Position numbers and translations under genes: made by a program. Shown piece by piece: positions 61,149 to 64,000 of a stretch of 64,000 nucleotides of DNA. The DNA is taken from NCBI RefSeq assembly GCF_036013955.1, contig NZ_CP107903.1:992001-1056000 (forward strand), written 5' to 3'. The notes under the pieces are model-generated. The model saw only the letters and a program-made list of their open reading frames with translations, did no database searches and was not told the origin of the DNA. The stretch's first letter is position 1. Every line of letters begins with the position of its first letter. Origin of the DNA: Streptomyces sp. NBC_00459. Its GTDB lineage: Bacteria; Actinomycetota; Actinomycetes; Streptomycetales; Streptomycetaceae.

Positions 61149-62585
61149 ATGCTGGTCCTCCTGGGATTCGCGATGATCGCGACGTTCCTCTACCTGGTCA
61201 TGAGCAAGCGTGTGGTACCCGTCGCCGCGCTCATCCTGGTGCCCCTCGTCTTCGGCCTGGCAGCGGGAGGAGGGCTCGGGCTCGCCGACGACATCACCAA
61301 ATCGATCGAGGACGTCGCGCCCACCGCAGCCCTGCTGTTCTTCGCCATCACCTTCTTCGGCATCATGATCGATGTCGGCCTTTTCGACCCGCTGATCAGG
61401 GCCATCCTGCGTGTGGTGGGACACGACCCGGCAAAGATCGTGGTCGGCACCGCGCTGCTCGCCACGATCGTCTCCCTCGACGGCGACGGCTCGACGACCT
61501 TCATCATCGTGACCTCAGCCTTCCTGCCGATCTACCTCCGTCTCGGCATGAGCCCTGTCGTGCTGACATGTGTGACGGCCACGGCCAACGGAGTACTCAA
61601 CACCGTGCCCTGGGGCGGTTCCACCGCCCGTGCGGCGGCGGCCCTCAAGGTCTCGCCGATCGACATCTTCGTGCCGATGATCCCCGCGATCGCAGCCGGG
61701 CTGATCGCCACCCTGGTCTTCGCCCATCTCCTCGGCCGCAGTGAACGCCGCCGACTCGGCGAGGTCGAGCTCCGTGACGGCGTCCTGCACAAGCGCGGTG
61801 GCGCCGGTCAGCCGGCACACACCGGCGATGCCGCGCAGGCCGCTACCGCCGCGACCTCGGGTACGACCCCTGTCGCCCTGGCGACCGGCCCATCCGACGG
61901 TGACGGCGGCGCCGAGTCGGGGGCGGACGCGCTCATCTCGTCCGACGGCACCATCAACCGGCCCAGCGCGCGGCCCAGGCTGCTGCTGTTGAACCTTGTT
62001 CTCACCCTCGCCGTGATGACGCTTCTGGTCGAGGGCACCCTCGAACCCGCCGTCCTCTTCTTCGTCGCGGTAGCGATCGCACTGGTGCTCAACTTCCCGC
62101 GTGTCGCGGAACAGCGCGAGCAACTGCAGGCGCATGCCTCCAGCGTCGTAGGCGTCGTCGGCATGGTCTTCGCCGCCACCGTCCTCACCGGTGTCCTCAG
62201 CGGCAGCGGCATGGTGGAGGCGATGGCCGACTGGCTGGTGGGCGTCATCCCTGACTCCCTGGGGGCGCACTTCCCGGTCATCACCGGTCTGCTGTCCATC
62301 CCCATGACCTTCTTCACCAGCAACGACGCCTTCTACTTCGGCATGCTTCCGGTCCTCAACGAGACCGCCTCCCACTACGGCGTCACCCCGCTCGAGATGG
62401 CCCGCGCCTCCCTCGTCGGCCAACCCCTGCATCAGTCCAGCCCGATCGTCGCGTCCTTCCTGCTGCTCGTGGGCCTGGCCAAGGTCGACCTCGGCGACCA
62501 CCACCGCAGGACGATCTGGCGTGCCGTCGTCGTCGGGCTGATCATGCTCACCATCGGCGGCCTGACCCTCGCATTCCCCCTCTGA
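61149..62585 (+). CDS. CitMHS-family (citrate/divalent metal:H+) transporter
   Basis: A 478-residue membrane protein of about 12 helices in the CitMHS family. SLDGDGSTTFIIVTSAFLPI and NTVPWGGSTARAAAALKV in the first half, and IPMTFFTSNDAFYFGMLPVL with VGQPLHQSSPIVASFLLL in the second half, are the family's conserved substrate and ion regions. A 70-residue variable cytoplasmic loop joins the halves. Relatives take up metal-citrate complexes. ATG 61149 is preferred because AGGAG lies 6 nt upstream; ATG 61143 abuts that site. The upstream TGTATACA site ties it to the GntR-controlled catabolic operon. Confidence 0.9.
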   Translation: MLVLLGFAMIATFLYLVMSKRVVPVAALILVPLVFGLAAGGGLGLADDITKSIEDVAPTAALLFFAITFFGIMIDVGLFDPLIRAILRVVGHDPAKIVVGTALLATIVSLDGDGSTTFIIVTSAFLPIYLRLGMSPVVLTCVTATANGVLNTVPWGGSTARAAAALKVSPIDIFVPMIPAIAAGLIATLVFAHLLGRSERRRLGEVELRDGVLHKRGGAGQPAHTGDAAQAATAATSGTTPVALATGPSDGDGGAESGADALISSDGTINRPSARPRLLLLNLVLTLAVMTLLVEGTLEPAVLFFVAVAIALVLNFPRVAEQREQLQAHASSVVGVVGMVFAATVLTGVLSGSGMVEAMADWLVGVIPDSLGAHFPVITGLLSIPMTFFTSNDAFYFGMLPVLNETASHYGVTPLEMARASLVGQPLHQSSPIVASFLLLVGLAKVDLGDHHRRTIWRAVVVGLIMLTIGGLTLAFPL

Positions 62586-63182
62586 CCCGGTCCTTCGCCG
62601 CCCGTCAGCGGTCAACACCCTGGAGGCCGACCTGGTCTGCCACACCGGCGAGATCGCGGACAGCACAGCCGAACGCCGCCGCCCCCAAGCCGCCCCACTC
62701 GGCAGCACGGTGCAGGCCACTCCGGCCAGGGCCTGCGTCACCGGCAACCGCGAGTACTACGGCGAGGCCCGGGGCAGGGTCGACCTGATGGACGAGCCAG
62801 GCTGGGTGCCGCCGCGCAACCGGAGCCCCAGTGGCAGGTGTGGTCCTTGCCCCGCGCTCCCGATGCAGGCCCCCTGGGCCGGTGAGAACGCGAACGGGAG
62901 ATGGCCCGGTCGACACCGGAACCTGATCGGCCAAGCTCAACACGGCTGCGGCCGACGCCCATTGAGGGGAGTCGGCCGCAGGCGTAGTCGACAAGCGGTG
63001 TCGTTCAATCGGCTCTCGACGACACCGCGGAAGCCGTTGACGGTCTCGACGAGCTGTGCGCAAGGATCTGCCGGACGTGTTGAGAGCCTTGGATCACGGA
63101 GCGTCCGGTGGGGTGTGGTCCACTCCCCCGCCCGCCCGTCGATCGGGGATCCGGGGCCGCCAGGGCAGCGACGCGCGGTGGG
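62586..63182. other. Non-coding stretch, no gene recognised
   Basis: About 597 bp between the transporter and the secreted protein. Open frames exist on both strands because of the high GC content, but their products resemble nothing I know and lack ribosome-binding sites. A decayed gene is possible. Confidence 0.4.
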
Positions 63183-64000
63183 TCATCGCACGTCGAACCG
63201 GTCGATCACGAGGTGGGAGCCTCCGGCCTTGGTGAGGGTGAGGCTGTGTCGTCCCTGGGCCAGTCCGCTCACGCTGTAGACCGTCTGTTGGGCGTGGCGC
63301 CCGGCGGCCTTGGTGTTGACGGAGCACCGCGAGGTTCCGTCGAGTGCGACCGCGACCCTGCCACCGCCGGGGCTGGTCTCGGTGACCAGGTCGATTCCGG
63401 TACCGGTGAAGGTGACGGTGACCGAGTCGCCGTTGGCCGTGGCGGTGTGGACGTCGTCGCCGTAGTCGCCGAGGCCCCGATCGGCGAGGGCCTTCCAGGA
63501 CGGTCCGGTGTAGGTGACGGAGGCGGCGGTGTCGTTGTACACGCCGGTGACCCGGAAGCCGTCCACGGTCGCGTAGTTGCCGTTGCGCTTGACGACCTGG
63601 ATGGTGTGACTCCCCACCGACAGACCGCTGACGCCGTAGACGGTCTGCTGTGCCTGGCGGGTGGGTGCGGAGGTGTCGAACAGTCCCTTGGAGACGCCGT
63701 CGAGGAAGACCTCGATCTGGCCCTGGTCGCTGTTCTTCTCCCCGATGACGGAGACCCCGGTGCCGGTGAAGGTCAGGGTGGCGCTGTCACCGTCGACCGT
63801 GGTGGCGTGCAGCGCGTCGTGGAGGTCACCGAAACCGCGGTAGCCGCTGCCGCTCCAGTACCCGGTGTAGCTGATCGCGGTGTCGTTGTCGTCGACCAGG
63901 CCCGTGAGCGGCCGGTACGCGGCTGTCGGGCCGGCCGCCGCGATGATCGCGCGGGCCGCCGCGGGCCAGGCGCCGGCGGAGACGATCGTCGACTGGACCA
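63183..64000 (-). CDS. Large secreted protein, C-terminal tandem carbohydrate-binding-like modules (5' end beyond window)
   Basis: The reading frame stays open to the window edge. Two tandem beta-sandwich modules of about 120 residues are visible. The first has ISYTGYWSGSGYRGFGDLHD, LTFTGTGVSVIGEKNSDQGQ and QQTVYGVSGLSVGSHTIQVV; the second has VTYTGPSWKALADRGLGDYG, VTFTGTGIDLVTETSPGGGR and QQTVYSVSGLAQGRHSLTLT. They are preceded by AAARAIIAAAGPTAAYRPLT, which resembles the end of secreted right-handed beta-helix proteins. A polysaccharide-active enzyme is likely, but the catalytic domain lies outside the window, so no family is assigned. Confidence 0.7.
   Translation of the reverse strand, partial: VQSTIVSAGAWPAAARAIIAAAGPTAAYRPLTGLVDDNDTAISYTGYWSGSGYRGFGDLHDALHATTVDGDSATLTFTGTGVSVIGEKNSDQGQIEVFLDGVSKGLFDTSAPTRQAQQTVYGVSGLSVGSHTIQVVKRNGNYATVDGFRVTGVYNDTAASVTYTGPSWKALADRGLGDYGDDVHTATANGDSVTVTFTGTGIDLVTETSPGGGRVAVALDGTSRCSVNTKAAGRHAQQTVYSVSGLAQGRHSLTLTKAGGSHLVIDRFDVR

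Noticed and set aside
62586..63182. Possible gene in the gap after the transporter
   Set aside because: None of the open frames has a ribosome-binding site, a recognisable motif or a convincing composition.

Overview
The window is high-GC actinobacterial DNA, almost certainly Streptomyces. It carries a complete conservon (cvnA-D), DUF6397 and DUF5709 proteins, an F420/PPOX-type oxidoreductase, a DUF3516 helicase and many secreted multi-domain glycosidases, with GTG/TTG starts behind strong Shine-Dalgarno sequences. I saw no rRNA, tRNA, CRISPR array or prophage. The content fits a chromosomal-arm region of conserved housekeeping blocks mixed with catabolic islands and old IS scars.

Layout. 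1-12 kb: truncated mltG, an ABC exporter divergent from a MarR regulator with a clear shared operator, a DctA-type symporter, a secreted PNGase A-like amidase, a two-gene ABC exporter whose ATPase domains are degenerate in complementary ways, DUF5709, zinc-independent L31 (rpmE2) and a YdjM-like membrane protein. 12-31 kb: DUF3516 helicase, TesB thioesterase, DUF6397, an orphan roadblock protein, PPOX enzyme, the conservon cvnABCD with an MHYT sensor gene upstream, methyltransferase, two uncharacterised proteins, a fatty-acid desaturase, and an SNF2 helicase coupled to a SWIM zinc-finger protein. 31-41.4 kb: a secreted glycosidase island (GH43-CBM42, GH29-CBM32-CBM13, GH43-CBM13, GH29-CBM13, GH43-CBM42) that looks built for arabinogalactan or other fucosylated plant glycans. 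Both fucosidase genes are preceded by the same arrangement of two ACAT-N3-ATGT palindromes and a TAGACA box. 41.5-47 kb: a septum-formation-like protein and the xylose locus (xylA divergent from xylB, ROK regulator). 47-51 kb: a Tat-exported amidase, a GAF-domain regulator and an aldehyde dehydrogenase.

51-56 kb: a PucR regulator divergent from a three-gene overlapping operon (GNAT acyltransferase, enolase-superfamily racemase, M20 deacylase). This matches the known N-succinyl route that converts D- to L-amino acids. An ISL3 transposase remnant runs into the PucR 3' end and appears to supply its last codons. 56.2-56.9 kb is an IS graveyard (IS110- and IS5-type fragments).

56.9-62.6 kb: a GntR/FCD regulator and an unassigned catabolic operon (Ldh_2 dehydrogenase, ABM-fold protein, cupin, aldehyde dehydrogenase) plus a CitMHS transporter. 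All three transcription units are preceded by TGTATACA palindromes. The window ends inside a large secreted protein with tandem C-terminal carbohydrate-binding-like modules.
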